Below are positions 50,890 to 60,340 of a DNA stretch of 64,000 nt, in pieces. The position numbers were made by a program, and so were the translations under genes. The DNA is from Faucicola sp902506225. Lineage in GTDB: Bacteria > Pseudomonadota > Gammaproteobacteria > Pseudomonadales > Moraxellaceae. The notes beneath the pieces were generated by a model. The model saw only the letters and a list, made by a program, of their open reading frames with translations, was not told the DNA's origin and made no database searches. Each line of letters starts with the position of its first letter. The first letter of the stretch is position 1. The stretch covers positions 1,116,001-1,180,000 of the forward strand of contig LR733345.1 of NCBI GenBank assembly GCA_902506225.1, given 5' to 3'.

Positions 50890-52857
50890 TTACTTCATCA
50901 ACAACGCATTGACGCGTTTTAGATAAGCGGCTGGGTCTTCAAGCTGACCGCCTTCGGCAAGTAATGCCTGGTCAAAAATCACTTGCGCGAGGTCATCGAA
51001 CTGCTCTGCGCTTTCCAATTTTTGAATGAGCGGATGGTTCGGGTTGACTTCCAAAATTGGTTTGCTCTCTGGCACAGGCTGACCCATTTGTTTGAGCATT
51101 TGCATCATCTGTGGCGATAATTCACCATCTGCAGTCACTAGCAAAGCAGGGCTATCAACAAGGCGATTTGATACGCGCACATCTTTAGCACGGCTACCCA
51201 ACACGCCTTTGAGTTTTTCTACCACAGGCTTGAAGGTTTCTTCCGCTTTTTTGGCTTCTTCTTTTTCGGCTTCATCGGTCAAATCACCCAAGTCTACCGC
51301 GCCTTTGGCGATGTTTTGTAGCGGTGTGCCATCATACTCAAACATAAAGTTCATTGCCCATTCATCAACGGGGTTGGTCATCAAGATGACTTCAATGCCT
51401 TTTTTCTTGAACACTTCAAGTTGCGGACTGGCTTTGGCGGCGGCAAGGTTTTCAGCTGTTAGATAATAAATCGCCTTTTGACCGTCTTTCATACGGCCTT
51501 TATAGTCGTCAAAGCTGGTGACCACATTGTCATCAGTGGTAGTGGCATAGCGCAATAATTTGGCAATTTTATCCCTATTGCTTTGGTCTTCACCCAAGCC
51601 TTCTTTTAAGACGTTGCCAAATTCAGCATAAAACTGTTTGTATTTTTCCTGCTTTTCGGCTTCATCGCTATTGGCTAAGCTAGCTAGCACGGTCAATATG
51701 CGGCGAGCGTTACCATCGCGGATAGATTTGACATCGCGAGACTCTTGCAGGATTTCACGGCTGACATTGAGCGGTAAATCCGCGGTATCAATCACCCCTT
51801 TGACAAAACGCAAATACATCGGCAATAACTGCTCGGCATCATCCATAATAAATACACGTTTGACGTACAGTTTTAGACCGTGTTTTTGCTCACGTTGGTA
51901 CAGGTCAAACGGCGCCTTTTTAGGGATATATAGCAGCTGGGTATATTGTAGACGTCCTTCGACACGGTTGTGCGTCCAAGTTAGCGGCTCATCATAGTCA
52001 TAGGTAAGATTTTTATAAAATTCTTTATACTCTTCGTCTTCAATTTCTGAAGGTGAGCGCGTCCATAGGGCATTGGCTTGGTTGATGGTTTCCCATTCAT
52101 CGGTGGTTATCATTTGACCTTGGGGCATCTCACCTTTGGTAGTTTCGCCTGCTTCTGAATTAGCAGTTTTTTGCGCGTCAGTGAGTTCTTCTTCTTGCCA
52201 AACTTCTTTGCGCATTTGGATTGGCAAGCTGATATGGTCAGAGTATTTATTGACTAAAGATTTAATTTTGTGGCGGTCAAGGTATTCGCTGTGTTCGTCG
52301 GTGATATGTAAAATCACTGTCGTGCCACGGGTAGGCTTTTCGATGGTTTCGGTGGTGAATTCACCGGTACCGTCTGAAACCCAGCGCACGCCTTGGCTGG
52401 CAGGCTCACCGGCTTTACGCGATTCCACCGTGATGGTGTCCGCTACGATAAAACCTGAATAAAAACCCACCCCAAATTGACCAATCAAATTGCCGTCTTG
52501 TTTTTGTGCATCGGATAATTTTTCTAAGAAAGCTTTGGTGCCTGATTTGGCAATAGTACCCAAATGTTCTATCGCATCGGCTTCATTCATACCGATACCA
52601 TTGTCAATAAAACTGATGGTTTTGGCATCTTTATCAATATCAATGCGAATGCGTAGTTCACTGTCACCTTCATACAGCGCGTCGTTTTGATTGGCTTCAA
52701 AACGCAACTTGTCACAGGCATCAGACGCATTTGACACTAGCTCACGCACAAAGATATCCGCATTTGAATAAAGCGAGTGGGTGACTAGATGTAATAGCTG
52801 CGCGACTTCCGCTTCAAAGCTATGTTTTTTTGGCTCAGGTTTGTTTTCATTTGACAT
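50890..52857 (-). CDS. htpG: Molecular chaperone HtpG (Hsp90)
   Basis: 655 aa. N-terminal ATP-binding region with LVSNASDACDKLR and IDNGIGMNEADAI, and GQFGVGFYSGFIVAD; middle and C-terminal domains follow at normal length. AGGAG precedes the start. A candidate heat-shock promoter lies at 52922-52950. Confidence 0.97.
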   Translation of the reverse strand: MSNENKPEPKKHSFEAEVAQLLHLVTHSLYSNADIFVRELVSNASDACDKLRFEANQNDALYEGDSELRIRIDIDKDAKTISFIDNGIGMNEADAIEHLGTIAKSGTKAFLEKLSDAQKQDGNLIGQFGVGFYSGFIVADTITVESRKAGEPASQGVRWVSDGTGEFTTETIEKPTRGTTVILHITDEHSEYLDRHKIKSLVNKYSDHISLPIQMRKEVWQEEELTDAQKTANSEAGETTKGEMPQGQMITTDEWETINQANALWTRSPSEIEDEEYKEFYKNLTYDYDEPLTWTHNRVEGRLQYTQLLYIPKKAPFDLYQREQKHGLKLYVKRVFIMDDAEQLLPMYLRFVKGVIDTADLPLNVSREILQESRDVKSIRDGNARRILTVLASLANSDEAEKQEKYKQFYAEFGNVLKEGLGEDQSNRDKIAKLLRYATTTDDNVVTSFDDYKGRMKDGQKAIYYLTAENLAAAKASPQLEVFKKKGIEVILMTNPVDEWAMNFMFEYDGTPLQNIAKGAVDLGDLTDEAEKEEAKKAEETFKPVVEKLKGVLGSRAKDVRVSNRLVDSPALLVTADGELSPQMMQMLKQMGQPVPESKPILEVNPNHPLIQKLESAEQFDDLAQVIFDQALLAEGGQLEDPAAYLKRVNALLMK

Positions 52858-52921
52858 AGTAAGTAACTCCTAAAAGTAAGAATAAAAATAATTAACCCAA
52901 TTTATGATGGTTTGTTGTTAT

Positions 52922-52950
52922 AGTTAGGGTGAATGCAAAACTATTTCAAG
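52922..52950 (-). promoter_or_regulatory. Sigma-32-like promoter of htpG
   Basis: On the minus strand CTTGAAA, 14 nt, CCCTAACT, close to the sigma-32 consensus CTTGAAA-N13/14-CCCCATnT. Confidence 0.55.
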
Positions 52951-53040
52951 CACAAGCGGCACAATTTTTTAATTTTTAAATAAAAATAATGAAAAAATGA
53001 TGCAAGCATGGTTTAAATATTCAATAATTAAATGACCAAT

Positions 53041-53070
53041 AAAAAGCCGAGCAGATTTATACCCGGCTTT
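53041..53070 (-). terminator. Terminator of ispH
   Basis: AAAGCCG / CGGCTTT hairpin with a 14-nt loop and a U tract, 30 nt beyond the ispH stop. Confidence 0.7.
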
Positions 53071-53100
53071 ACTTGCCTTCTATCCGATACTATATCTCTT

Positions 53101-54069
53101 TTAAATCTTGGATTCACTAGGATTACGCAGTTGTGGTGAACGCAACGCTTTGGGCAAGCTAAAGGTCACGTTTTCCAAAATACCTGATAATTCTTCAGGT
53201 TTTTCGCCGCCCCAAGATTGTAAGGTATCTAACACTTCTTGAATCAATACTTCAGGCGCGGACGCACCCGCAGTCACGCCTACCGTATCCACGCCTGCAA
53301 ACCAGTCTTTTTGCATTTCGCCGGCATTATCAATCAAATGCGCTTTGGCGCCCAAGCGCTCCGCGAGTTCACGCAAGCGGTTGGAGTTGGATGAGTTGGG
53401 TGAGCCCACCACTAACACCACTTGACAACGTGCCGCAAGCTCCTTGACCGCATCTTGACGGTTTTGGGTGGCATAACAAATATCATCTTTACGAGGCGCA
53501 TGGATTTTGGGAAATTTATTTTTTAGCGCATCAATCACTTCTGCGGTGTCATCCATCGATAGGGTGGTTTGGGTGACAAAAGCCAAATCAGTATCAGTCG
53601 GTAAATCAAGGTTGGCAACATCCACCACATCTTCAATTAAGTGAATACGTCCACCGTATTGTGGATCGAATCGTCCCATCGTGCCTTCTACCTCTGGATG
53701 ACCGGCATGACCAATCAACACCGCATCTACGCCTGTTTTGGCAAATTTATTGACTTCAATATGGACTTTGGTAACCAGTGGGCAAGTGGCATCAAACACC
53801 GTCAAATCACGGCGTTCGGCTTCATCTTCCACGGCTTTGGAGACGCCATGCGCTGAAAAAATCACAATCGCCCCATCCGGTACTTCATCCAACTCTTCGA
53901 CAAATACCGCACCGCGATTGGCAAGGTCTTCCACCACAAACTTGTTGTGTACCACTTCATGGCGCACATAAATAGGCGGTTCAAAGCGCTCAAGGCAGAC
54001 ATTGACGATTTCGATGGCTCTATCGACCCCAGCACAAAAACCACGGGGATTGGCGAGTAAAATTTTCAT
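53101..54069 (-). CDS. ispH: 4-hydroxy-3-methylbut-2-enyl diphosphate reductase
   Basis: 322 aa, last enzyme of the MEP isoprenoid pathway, with an iron-sulfur cluster. The ligand cysteines are at 12 (RGFCAGVDRAI), about 96 (DATCPLV) and about 197 (DICYATQNRQ). HAGHPEVEGT contains a substrate-binding histidine. Divergent from gmk. Confidence 0.97.
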   Translation of the reverse strand: MKILLANPRGFCAGVDRAIEIVNVCLERFEPPIYVRHEVVHNKFVVEDLANRGAVFVEELDEVPDGAIVIFSAHGVSKAVEDEAERRDLTVFDATCPLVTKVHIEVNKFAKTGVDAVLIGHAGHPEVEGTMGRFDPQYGGRIHLIEDVVDVANLDLPTDTDLAFVTQTTLSMDDTAEVIDALKNKFPKIHAPRKDDICYATQNRQDAVKELAARCQVVLVVGSPNSSNSNRLRELAERLGAKAHLIDNAGEMQKDWFAGVDTVGVTAGASAPEVLIQEVLDTLQSWGGEKPEELSGILENVTFSLPKALRSPQLRNPSESKI

Positions 54070-54203
54070 AATGCAGTTCTTCAGTCATTGATGATTCATG
54101 TGGCTAGTTTACCATGAGTTCATACACGCAAAATATGTTAAACGTAAAAAATCAGCGAATCGGTATTCAAGGGCTAAATTACGCAGAAATTGTTAGCAAA
54201 AAT

Positions 54204-54212
54204 TGCTAAAAT
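54204..54212 (+). promoter_or_regulatory. Extended -10 promoter of gmk
   Basis: TGCTAAAAT, 53 nt before the gmk start. Confidence 0.5.
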
Positions 54213-54265
54213 AGCCGATTCAAAAATGGCTACTACTCAGTTAATCAAACCCCTAAGGATATGTC

Positions 54266-54883
54266 ATGACCAAAGGCTCATTATTTATCATCACCGCAGC
54301 AAGCGGTACTGGCAAAACATCGCTGGTCAAACAGCTGATTGCAACGACCAATGACTTGGCGGTGAGTATCTCGCATTCGACTCGCAAGCCACGTCCTGGT
54401 GAGATTGATGGGCAGCATTATCACTTTGTCAGCCGCGAGATATTTGCTGATATGATTAAGCAAGGTGAATTTTTGGAGCATGCCGAAGTGTTTGAAAACT
54501 ACTATGGCACCGCCCAGTCCACAGTAGAATTTATGCTGAGCAATGGCTTGGATGTCATCTTAGAAATCGACTGGCAGGGTGCGCTGCAAGTGCAAAAATT
54601 GCGTCCCGATGCCACGACCATTTTTATCCTACCGCCCGACCGCCAATCGCTGCGCCAACGGCTTTCCAATCGCGGACAAGACAGTCAAGAGGTGATTGAA
54701 AGACGTCTTGCTGGTTCGGTCAATGAAATGTCGCAATACGTGAATTTTGATTATGTGGTGATTAATGACAATTTTGACGTGGCATTAGCGGAGTTAAAAT
54801 CAATCATCATCGCCAATCGTTTGACACTCGCTAAACAGCAAGAGCGCCACGCTGGCCGTATTGAGCAGCTATTGTCTGAATAA
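54266..54883 (+). CDS. gmk: Guanylate kinase
   Basis: 205 aa, standard length; P-loop ASGTGKTSLV at about 11-20, GMP-binding HSTRKPRPGEIDGQHYHFV, and the lid region. Converts GMP to GDP. No rpoZ follows; the LysR-type gene downstream is convergent. Confidence 0.97.
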   Translation: MTKGSLFIITAASGTGKTSLVKQLIATTNDLAVSISHSTRKPRPGEIDGQHYHFVSREIFADMIKQGEFLEHAEVFENYYGTAQSTVEFMLSNGLDVILEIDWQGALQVQKLRPDATTIFILPPDRQSLRQRLSNRGQDSQEVIERRLAGSVNEMSQYVNFDYVVINDNFDVALAELKSIIIANRLTLAKQQERHAGRIEQLLSE

Positions 54884-54944
54884 TCTGAATAAATACTCAT
54901 TAGCCTATAAATAATCAATAAGCGCAACGCGCTAATGAAACGAG

Positions 54945-55892
54945 CTAATGAAACGCACTAAAAATTTGCTGTCTTAGCCAGCCATACAGCGGGTCAACCT
55001 GTTGCTGTTGGTGCCAATAGCCGTGTAACTCGATATGAGTCAACTCAATCGGCAAATCCAAAATCTGCCAGCCTTGGGCGGGTGGCAAAAATGTGGTGGC
55101 TAACTGGCGCGGTAAGGTGAGCAATAACTTATCTTGTTTTAGCAATTGAAAAGCCGTGGCATAATGTTGGCAACGGATTTTACTCTGCCGCTGCCAACCT
55201 GCTTTGGACAATAAACTATCTTCAATCGACAGACCTAGCCGCCGTGATGACACCGTAATATGTTGACTGGCAAAATACTGAGCTTGGGTGATAGTCGGTT
55301 CATTCGCCAATTCAGCGGCAAAATTTGGCGCATACAACACCAGCACAAACTCATCTCGCAACAAGGGTCGGTGCACAATCTCACTATCCACCACCCGCGC
55401 CACATCAATGGCAAAATCCAGCTGTCCCACTTTTAGTTCATGCGCAAGCGCTGAGCGATTGAGCCGACTACTGGTGATTTGACAATTGGGCAGGACTTGA
55501 TGAATTTGGCTGACCAATTTGTTAAACACAATCAATTCAATTTCATCATGCATGGCAATCGTTAACGTAGTAAAGCTCTGCTGTGCCATCTCGCCAAGTT
55601 CATTGTCGCTTAATACATGGTTAGTTTGAAATATTTGTTCGAGATTTTCAAAGCTTTGTTTGACGGTGGGATAAAGCCGTTTGGCATACAGGGTGGGGTG
55701 CAGTTCACCTTTTTCCCGATAAAAAAGTTCGTCCCCCAACGCTTGGCGTAACCGACCTAACGCATGGCTAATGGCAGATTGGCTCAAATGCAAAGCTTCT
55801 GCGGTACGAGTAAGATTTTTAAGCTCAAAAATATAAATAAATAGCCTAAGCAGGTTTAAATCAAGCTGCTTTAACGGGTTTTTATGCAACAT
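54945..55892 (-). CDS. LysR-type transcriptional regulator
   Basis: 315 aa; N-terminal winged helix-turn-helix (LTRTAEALHLSQSAISHALGR at about 28-48) and a periplasmic-binding-like effector domain. It is divergent from the acyl-CoA dehydrogenase operon, 176 nt apart, and is a good candidate for its regulator. Inducer unknown. Confidence 0.92.
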   Translation of the reverse strand: MLHKNPLKQLDLNLLRLFIYIFELKNLTRTAEALHLSQSAISHALGRLRQALGDELFYREKGELHPTLYAKRLYPTVKQSFENLEQIFQTNHVLSDNELGEMAQQSFTTLTIAMHDEIELIVFNKLVSQIHQVLPNCQITSSRLNRSALAHELKVGQLDFAIDVARVVDSEIVHRPLLRDEFVLVLYAPNFAAELANEPTITQAQYFASQHITVSSRRLGLSIEDSLLSKAGWQRQSKIRCQHYATAFQLLKQDKLLLTLPRQLATTFLPPAQGWQILDLPIELTHIELHGYWHQQQQVDPLYGWLRQQIFSAFH

Positions 55893-55995
55893 TTGGATAA
55901 TACCTTACAACAAGTAGAGGGCGGTTATTTGCTCAATAGTCTGCCTAATATATCTAAGTAATATGAATTTTATTTATGGTATTGTACTAATTAAA

Positions 55996-56012
55996 ATCAT
56001 TTTATTCATGAT
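55996..56012. promoter_or_regulatory. Possible LysR operator
   Basis: ATCA-N9-TGAT, an interrupted dyad in the gap between the LysR gene and the divergent operon. The arms are only 4 bp, so support is weak. Confidence 0.3.
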
Positions 56013-56068
56013 AATAAATCCGTTAAGCTGATTCAATGATTGTTTTAGCCAAATAAGGACAACGCCCA

Positions 56069-57307
56069 ATGGAATTCCAACTTAGCGATAAAGCAAAAGA
56101 TTACATCGCCCGTACCAAAGCATTTATTCAAACCGAAATCGAACCGATTGAAGCAGAATTTTGGCAAGCGGCGCATAAGCTTAATCCCACAGGCGATTGG
56201 ACGACTTGGCAATGGCCTGCCAAACTTGAAGAATTAAAAACCAAAGCCCGTGCGCAAAATTTATGGAATATGTTTTTGCCAGATGAGCAACTCGGTCAAG
56301 GCTTAAGCGTGCAAGAATATGCCCATATTGCTGAGTTGTCTGGCAGAAGCCTTATTGCACCCCATGTGTTTAACTGTAATGCGCCCGATAGTGGCAATAT
56401 GGAATTGATTTGGCGCTACGGTAACGACGCCCAAAAACAGCAATGGTTAACGCCGTTATTGGCAGGCGAGATTCGCTCTGTGTTTGGCATGACAGAGCCT
56501 GCAGTGGCCAGTAGTGATGCCACCAATATGCAAGCCACGGCGATTGTCGAAGGCGATGAAATTGTGCTCAACGGTCGCAAATGGTGGTCATCAGGTCTGG
56601 GTGATCCAAACGCTAAGCTTATTATTTTTATGGCACACACCCCAGATGAGAGTAAAGATCGTCATCATCAGCACACCATGGTACTAGTACCTATAGATGC
56701 CAAAGGCGTCAAGATTGAACGTATGCTCAAAGTGTTTAATGATTATGATGCACCGCATGGACATGGCGAAATGCGTTTTGACAACGTGCGTGTGCCGCTT
56801 AGCAACGTCATCGGCGGGGCAGGCGAGGGGTTTGCAATTGCACAAGGGCGCTTAGGACCGGGTCGTATTCACCACTGTATGCGCTGTATTGGTGCTGCAG
56901 AAAAATCGCTAGAGCTTGCCATCGATCGCGGGCTAAGCCGTAGCGCATTTGGCAAACCGCTGCTTGATTTAGGGGGCAACCGTGAACGTATCGCTGACGC
57001 CCGTGTCAAAATTGACCAAGCGCGTCTGTTAACCCTGTATGCTGCCTATAAAATGGATAAACTCGGCACCAAAGCGGCGTTGACCGAAATCTCAGCGATT
57101 AAAGTGGTCGCTCCAACGGTATTACAAGAAGTCGTCGATATGGCGATTCAGCTGCATGGGGGAATGGGTGTGAGCCAAGACACGCTGTTGCCGATGTTCT
57201 TTAACCAAGCACGCAGTCTACGCCTTGCCGATGGACCTGACGAAGTGCATAAAGGCATGATTGCCAAACTTGAAGTGAAAAAACGCCAACAAGCGACGAC
57301 CAAATAG
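56069..57307 (+). CDS. Acyl-CoA dehydrogenase, ACAD10/11-like
   Basis: 412 aa; FAD-binding FGMTEPAVASSDATN near 140, WWSSGLGDP, and the helical C-terminal domain with QLHGGMGVSQDT. With the following kinase-like gene it reproduces as two proteins what mammalian ACAD11 and ACAD10 carry in one chain. In Pseudomonas such pairs (LvaA/LvaC) handle 4-hydroxyacyl-CoAs through a phosphorylated intermediate. First gene of the operon; an inverted repeat separates it from the next gene. Confidence 0.88.
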   Translation: MEFQLSDKAKDYIARTKAFIQTEIEPIEAEFWQAAHKLNPTGDWTTWQWPAKLEELKTKARAQNLWNMFLPDEQLGQGLSVQEYAHIAELSGRSLIAPHVFNCNAPDSGNMELIWRYGNDAQKQQWLTPLLAGEIRSVFGMTEPAVASSDATNMQATAIVEGDEIVLNGRKWWSSGLGDPNAKLIIFMAHTPDESKDRHHQHTMVLVPIDAKGVKIERMLKVFNDYDAPHGHGEMRFDNVRVPLSNVIGGAGEGFAIAQGRLGPGRIHHCMRCIGAAEKSLELAIDRGLSRSAFGKPLLDLGGNRERIADARVKIDQARLLTLYAAYKMDKLGTKAALTEISAIKVVAPTVLQEVVDMAIQLHGGMGVSQDTLLPMFFNQARSLRLADGPDEVHKGMIAKLEVKKRQQATTK

Positions 57308-57340
57308 CTACCAAATAAATAATAGCTAGCTAACAAAAAA

Positions 57341-57366
57341 GACGTAATGTCAGGTTACGTCATTTT
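57341..57366 (+). terminator. Stem-loop between the dehydrogenase and phosphotransferase genes
   Basis: GACGTAA / TTACGTC with an intervening loop and T-rich sequence after it; an intra-operon attenuator or mRNA-end hairpin. Confidence 0.45.
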
Positions 57367-57426
57367 GCTATTTTACCTAGTTAAAAATACAAGTTAAAAA
57401 ACAAGATAAAAAACAAGGATGAAATT

Positions 57427-58494
57427 ATGCTTGATACTGCGAACCCAGTACGCAAAGGCGAAGAGATTGACAGCAATGCGGTCACCGAGTATTTAATGAG
57501 CCAAGGCATCGCTCTGCAAGGTCAGGCAGAAGTCACCCAGTTTTCAGGGGGCGCATCTAACTGGACATACCGCCTAAAATATGCCAACCGTGATTTGATT
57601 TTACGCCGGCCACCCAAAGGTACCAAAGCCAAATCCGCCCATGATATGGTGCGTGAGTACAAAGTGCAAAAAGCGCTGCAATCGCAATACCCACTCGTCC
57701 CCAATATGGTCGCCCTGTGTACCGATGACCGCGTGATTGGTTGCGATTTTTATGTCATGGATCGCATCGAAGGCATTATTCCCCGTGCCAATTTGCCCAA
57801 AGCGTTGACGTTAAGCGAACAGCAAGTCAGCGAGCTGTGCCGGCAGGTGGTCGATGCGTTGATAGATTTACACAAGGTCGATTACACCCAAAACCCTGAT
57901 TTGGTGGCACTTGGCAAAGGCGAAGGCTACTGCGAGCGCCAGGTCATGGGATGGGATAAGCGCTATGAGCAAGCCCGCACGCCTGATGTGCCTGATTTTG
58001 CCGATGTGCGTCAGTGGTTAAAAGCCAACATCCCAACTGATGTCAAAACTAGCGTGATTCATAATGACTGGCGTTTTGACAATGTGATTTTAGACCTAAA
58101 CAATCCAACCAACATCATTGGTGTGCTCGACTGGGAAATGGCAACGATAGGCGACCCCTTGATGGATTTGGGCTGTGCGTTAGCTTACTGGATTCAAGCC
58201 GATGACAATGCGGTGATGAAAGCTACGCGCCGTCAACCGACCAATCTGCCAGGCATGATGACCCGTGCCGAAGTGGTCGAGTATTACCTGCAAAAAACAG
58301 GGCTGAAAGTGGACAACTGGCGCTTTTACGAAGTGTTTGGGGTGTTTCGTTTGGCAGCGATTGCGCAGCAGATTTATTACCGTTATTATCATCAGCAGAC
58401 GGATAATCCGGCGTTCAAAGATTTTGGCGTGATTGTCAATGCCTTGCACGAGCGCTGTGTCGAACTTATCGAAAAAAATAACAATAAATCATAG
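57427..58494 (+). CDS. Aminoglycoside-phosphotransferase-fold kinase, ACAD10/11-associated
   Basis: 355 aa, APH fold. Catalytic loop VIHNDWRFDNVILD (Asp and Asn) and metal motif GVLDWEMATIGDP. ATP-binding NWTYRLKYANRDLILRRPP lies near the N-terminus. By analogy with LvaA it would phosphorylate the 4-hydroxy group of an acyl-CoA before the dehydrogenase acts. It follows the dehydrogenase by 119 nt and precedes the phosphatase-like gene by 8 nt. Confidence 0.87.
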   Translation: MLDTANPVRKGEEIDSNAVTEYLMSQGIALQGQAEVTQFSGGASNWTYRLKYANRDLILRRPPKGTKAKSAHDMVREYKVQKALQSQYPLVPNMVALCTDDRVIGCDFYVMDRIEGIIPRANLPKALTLSEQQVSELCRQVVDALIDLHKVDYTQNPDLVALGKGEGYCERQVMGWDKRYEQARTPDVPDFADVRQWLKANIPTDVKTSVIHNDWRFDNVILDLNNPTNIIGVLDWEMATIGDPLMDLGCALAYWIQADDNAVMKATRRQPTNLPGMMTRAEVVEYYLQKTGLKVDNWRFYEVFGVFRLAAIAQQIYYRYYHQQTDNPAFKDFGVIVNALHERCVELIEKNNNKS

Positions 58495-58502
58495 GGGTTT
58501 TC

Positions 58503-59267
58503 ATGAAACTCATCAGCCTTGTCCGTCATGGGCAAGCGTCATTTGGCGCAGACAATTATGACCAACTGTCCCCAAAAGGTATTGCTCAGACCCAGTGGCT
58601 TGGCGATAGTTTTCGCCAGTCAGGTCGGCAAGTACACGCGCTGATGTCAGGCAGCATGGCGCGCCAAAAAGACAGTCTCAAGCATTTTTTGAGCCATTAT
58701 TATGTCACCCGTGAAGGCATTGAACTGACCGAAATCACCCACCATGTGCAAAACATAGCCAATCCCAGTTTGACCATGCCGCTATTGTTGGGTGAAGATA
58801 GCAGTTTTAATGAGTTTAATCATGAGCAAATTCTTTATAAAGCGGGATTGCCATTTGCGGATAAAGCCAGTTTTATGGCGTATTTATCTAGTCAAACACA
58901 CCCTGAAATTAGCTTTACTGAGATTTTTACCCAAGCCATGAGCCGTTGGCAAAGCGGTCAGTACGACAGCGATTATGATGAAAGTTGGCAACACTTTTTG
59001 CAGCGCACTTGGAACGGTTTTGAGCGTTTGATGGCGCAAACTGGCGAGCATGAACATGCGATGGTATTTACCTCAGGTGGCGTGATTGCCAGTATCATGC
59101 AGCAAGTGATGAAGCTGTCGGATGTGCAAGCTTTTGATTTGAACTGGCATATCGCCAACGCCAGTGTTCACCAATTTCGCGTGAGTGAGCAAGGTGTTTT
59201 TTTACAGACCTTTAATGAGTTTAGCTATTTGTACCAACAAGGCGAGCAGATGGTGACTTGGCGCTAA
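58503..59267 (+). CDS. Histidine phosphatase-superfamily protein
   Basis: 254 aa; catalytic LVRHGQASFG with the RHG motif at 8-10. The region in which the second catalytic histidine is expected reads VFTSGGVIAS, so Ser replaces His. That may be a subfamily trait with reduced or changed activity. Translation is likely coupled to the upstream kinase gene. Confidence 0.85.
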   Translation: MKLISLVRHGQASFGADNYDQLSPKGIAQTQWLGDSFRQSGRQVHALMSGSMARQKDSLKHFLSHYYVTREGIELTEITHHVQNIANPSLTMPLLLGEDSSFNEFNHEQILYKAGLPFADKASFMAYLSSQTHPEISFTEIFTQAMSRWQSGQYDSDYDESWQHFLQRTWNGFERLMAQTGEHEHAMVFTSGGVIASIMQQVMKLSDVQAFDLNWHIANASVHQFRVSEQGVFLQTFNEFSYLYQQGEQMVTWR

Positions 59268-59325
59268 AATTTAGCTTATCAGCTTAACGTTTAAAAAAAT
59301 TTAATAAATAATTAAGGAAGAAATA

Positions 59326-60171
59326 ATGCAAACACTACCGGAATTACTACAGCAAGTTCAAACCACAATGACACCCCCGAACACTGACTTATCGCCCTTT
59401 ATAGATAACCAAGTGGGCAAGGGTAAAACTATCTTGATTACTGGCGCAAGCTCAGGACTGGGGGCTGGCATGGCGACCCATTTTGCTCGCATGGGCTATA
59501 ATTTGGCAATTTGTGCGCGCCGCACCGAACGCCTAGAACAACTCAAAGCCAACCTGTTAGCGGATAATCCGACGATTAAAGTCAGTGTAAAAGCACTCGA
59601 TGTGACTGATTATGCGCAGGTTTTTAAAGTGTTTCATGAATTTGCCCAAGAGTTTGGCAAGCTTGATCGTATCATCATCAATGCAGGGGTCGGCGAGGGA
59701 CGCCGTATTGGCAAGGGTAATTTTGAGATTAATCGCAAAACTGCCGAAATTAACTTTATTTCCGGGCTTGCCCAGTGTGAAGCGGCAATGGAAATTTTTC
59801 GCGCCCAAAATAGCGGTCATTTGGTGGTTATTTCAAGTATGTCGGCGTTCCGTGGTCTGCCAAAACACATGTCAGTGTACGCGGCAAGTAAATCAGCGAT
59901 TGCCCACCTTGCTGAAGGGATTCGCGCCGATATGCTGCTATCTGAGTTACCGATTAAAGTGTCAACAATATATCCAGGGTATATACGCACTGAGATTAAC
60001 GAAGGCGCTAAACCGTTACCCTTTGAAGTGAGTGAAGAAATCGGCACCAAAGCATTGGCAATCGCGATTGAAGGCGAGCCTGATGAAGCGTGCGTCCCTG
60101 AACAACCGTGGACACTGATGAGTGATTGGATGAAAAACGCCCCACTGACATGGGTCAATGGTTTGGCATAA
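59326..60171 (+). CDS. Short-chain dehydrogenase/reductase, copy 1
   Basis: 281 aa; TGASSGLG at about 38-45, NAGVG, catalytic Ser in ISSMSAFRG and Tyr/Lys in YAASK. ATG 59326 with AAGGAAG upstream. It resembles the next gene closely (shared motifs such as AEINFISGLAQCEAAM and AEGIRADM), so the pair comes from a tandem duplication. Confidence 0.9.
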   Translation: MQTLPELLQQVQTTMTPPNTDLSPFIDNQVGKGKTILITGASSGLGAGMATHFARMGYNLAICARRTERLEQLKANLLADNPTIKVSVKALDVTDYAQVFKVFHEFAQEFGKLDRIIINAGVGEGRRIGKGNFEINRKTAEINFISGLAQCEAAMEIFRAQNSGHLVVISSMSAFRGLPKHMSVYAASKSAIAHLAEGIRADMLLSELPIKVSTIYPGYIRTEINEGAKPLPFEVSEEIGTKALAIAIEGEPDEACVPEQPWTLMSDWMKNAPLTWVNGLA

Positions 60172-60340
60172 ACGCTGTCAGTCATCGTTAATCCTATCGC
60201 CATCCTTGTTTATCTTATGTATTTAACGCCTATAATGATATTTGCAGTAGGCTAGACAAGGGTCGTAATGATAAAATCACCATCTCCTTTATGAATTTTC
60301 TTTATTGTTACGATAACTGAGTGGTACAGGCAACCAAACG

